Shown: positions 40,183-40,285 of the stretch, piece by piece
Numbering within the stretch: position 1 is the first letter of the stretch
Layout: each line of letters opens with the position of its first letter
Assembly: GCA_035939775.1 (NCBI GenBank)
Contig: DASZFO010000096.1
Location: 1 to 40,285 of the forward strand
DNA length: 40,285 nt
Reading direction: 5' to 3'
Source: Pirellulales bacterium
GTDB taxonomy: Bacteria; Planctomycetota; Planctomycetia; Pirellulales; DATAWG01
Program-made: the position numbers and the translations under genes
The notes under the pieces: model-generated
The model's database searches: none
What the model was told of the DNA's origin: nothing
The model's input: the letters and a program-made list of their open reading frames with translations, nothing else

Positions 40183-40285
40183 GAATTGTCCTGCGATTTG
40201 GCGGAAGGGATGAATTCCGTTCCGCGTTTGCCGTCAAAACTGCCATAAACGGTGCATTTTAACGACACATTGCGTGCCGACGGTC

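Overview
The window looks like chromosomal DNA of a high-GC planctomycete, most likely from the Pirellulales. Supporting genes are a DUF1559 prepilin-like protein with the H-x9-DG type C-terminus, the small basic signature protein of the PVC superphylum, a double-length fused UvrA (also known from Chlamydiae), a membrane-anchored prenyltransferase-repeat protein with a glycine-rich linker, and a FliA-type sigma factor next to small membrane proteins. I see no rRNA, tRNA, tmRNA, CRISPR array or complete insertion sequence.

Layout. Positions 1-4403 hold a signalling block: a Ser/Thr kinase fused to an FtsZ/tubulin-like GTPase domain (cut by the left edge), a AAA+ ATPase directly upstream of it, and a divergent FHA-EAL protein. 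Positions 4641-11214 hold a secreted DUF4038-type glycosidase, then waaA (Kdo transferase) and secA on the minus strand. Positions 11496-17746 hold the prenyltransferase-repeat protein, a small acidic protein, prfB with its programmed +1 frameshift, a hypothetical protein, a YjbQ-family protein, the PVC small basic protein and a LarA-family protein. Positions 17872-27327 hold a DUF4926 protein, a protoporphyrinogen oxidase gene broken by an in-frame TGA, and a 2465-codon uvrA. Positions 27447-30444 hold a CBM9-like protein, a hicBA toxin-antitoxin pair, lipA, smpB (apparently starting at CTG) and a small conserved-looking ORF. Positions 30933-34822 hold a glycosyltransferase remnant, an intact GT4 glycosyltransferase, an AsnB-type amidotransferase and a lipoprotein. 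The rest holds the DUF1559 protein, a ferredoxin, a PRC-barrel protein, a DUF1328 membrane protein, a DUF2007 zinc-ribbon protein, the sigma factor and a small membrane protein.

Two themes stand out. First, the kinase-tubulin fusion, AAA+ ATPase and FHA-EAL protein look like a phospho-signalling module built around a cytoskeletal GTPase. Second, the window is full of short palindromic repeats of at least seven families. Some are inserted in frame inside genes: three copies of one family, always read in the same frame, lie in hemY and uvrA, and further families sit in uvrA linkers. Others supply the stop codons of larA, uvrA and the glycosyltransferase, or form long hairpins between genes. This resembles the Rickettsia palindromic elements and is the best candidate for an under-described system here.

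Most genes are housekeeping: protein export, translation termination and rescue, DNA repair, lipoate and haem synthesis, and the lipopolysaccharide core. Apart from repeats there is little sign of recent mobile DNA.
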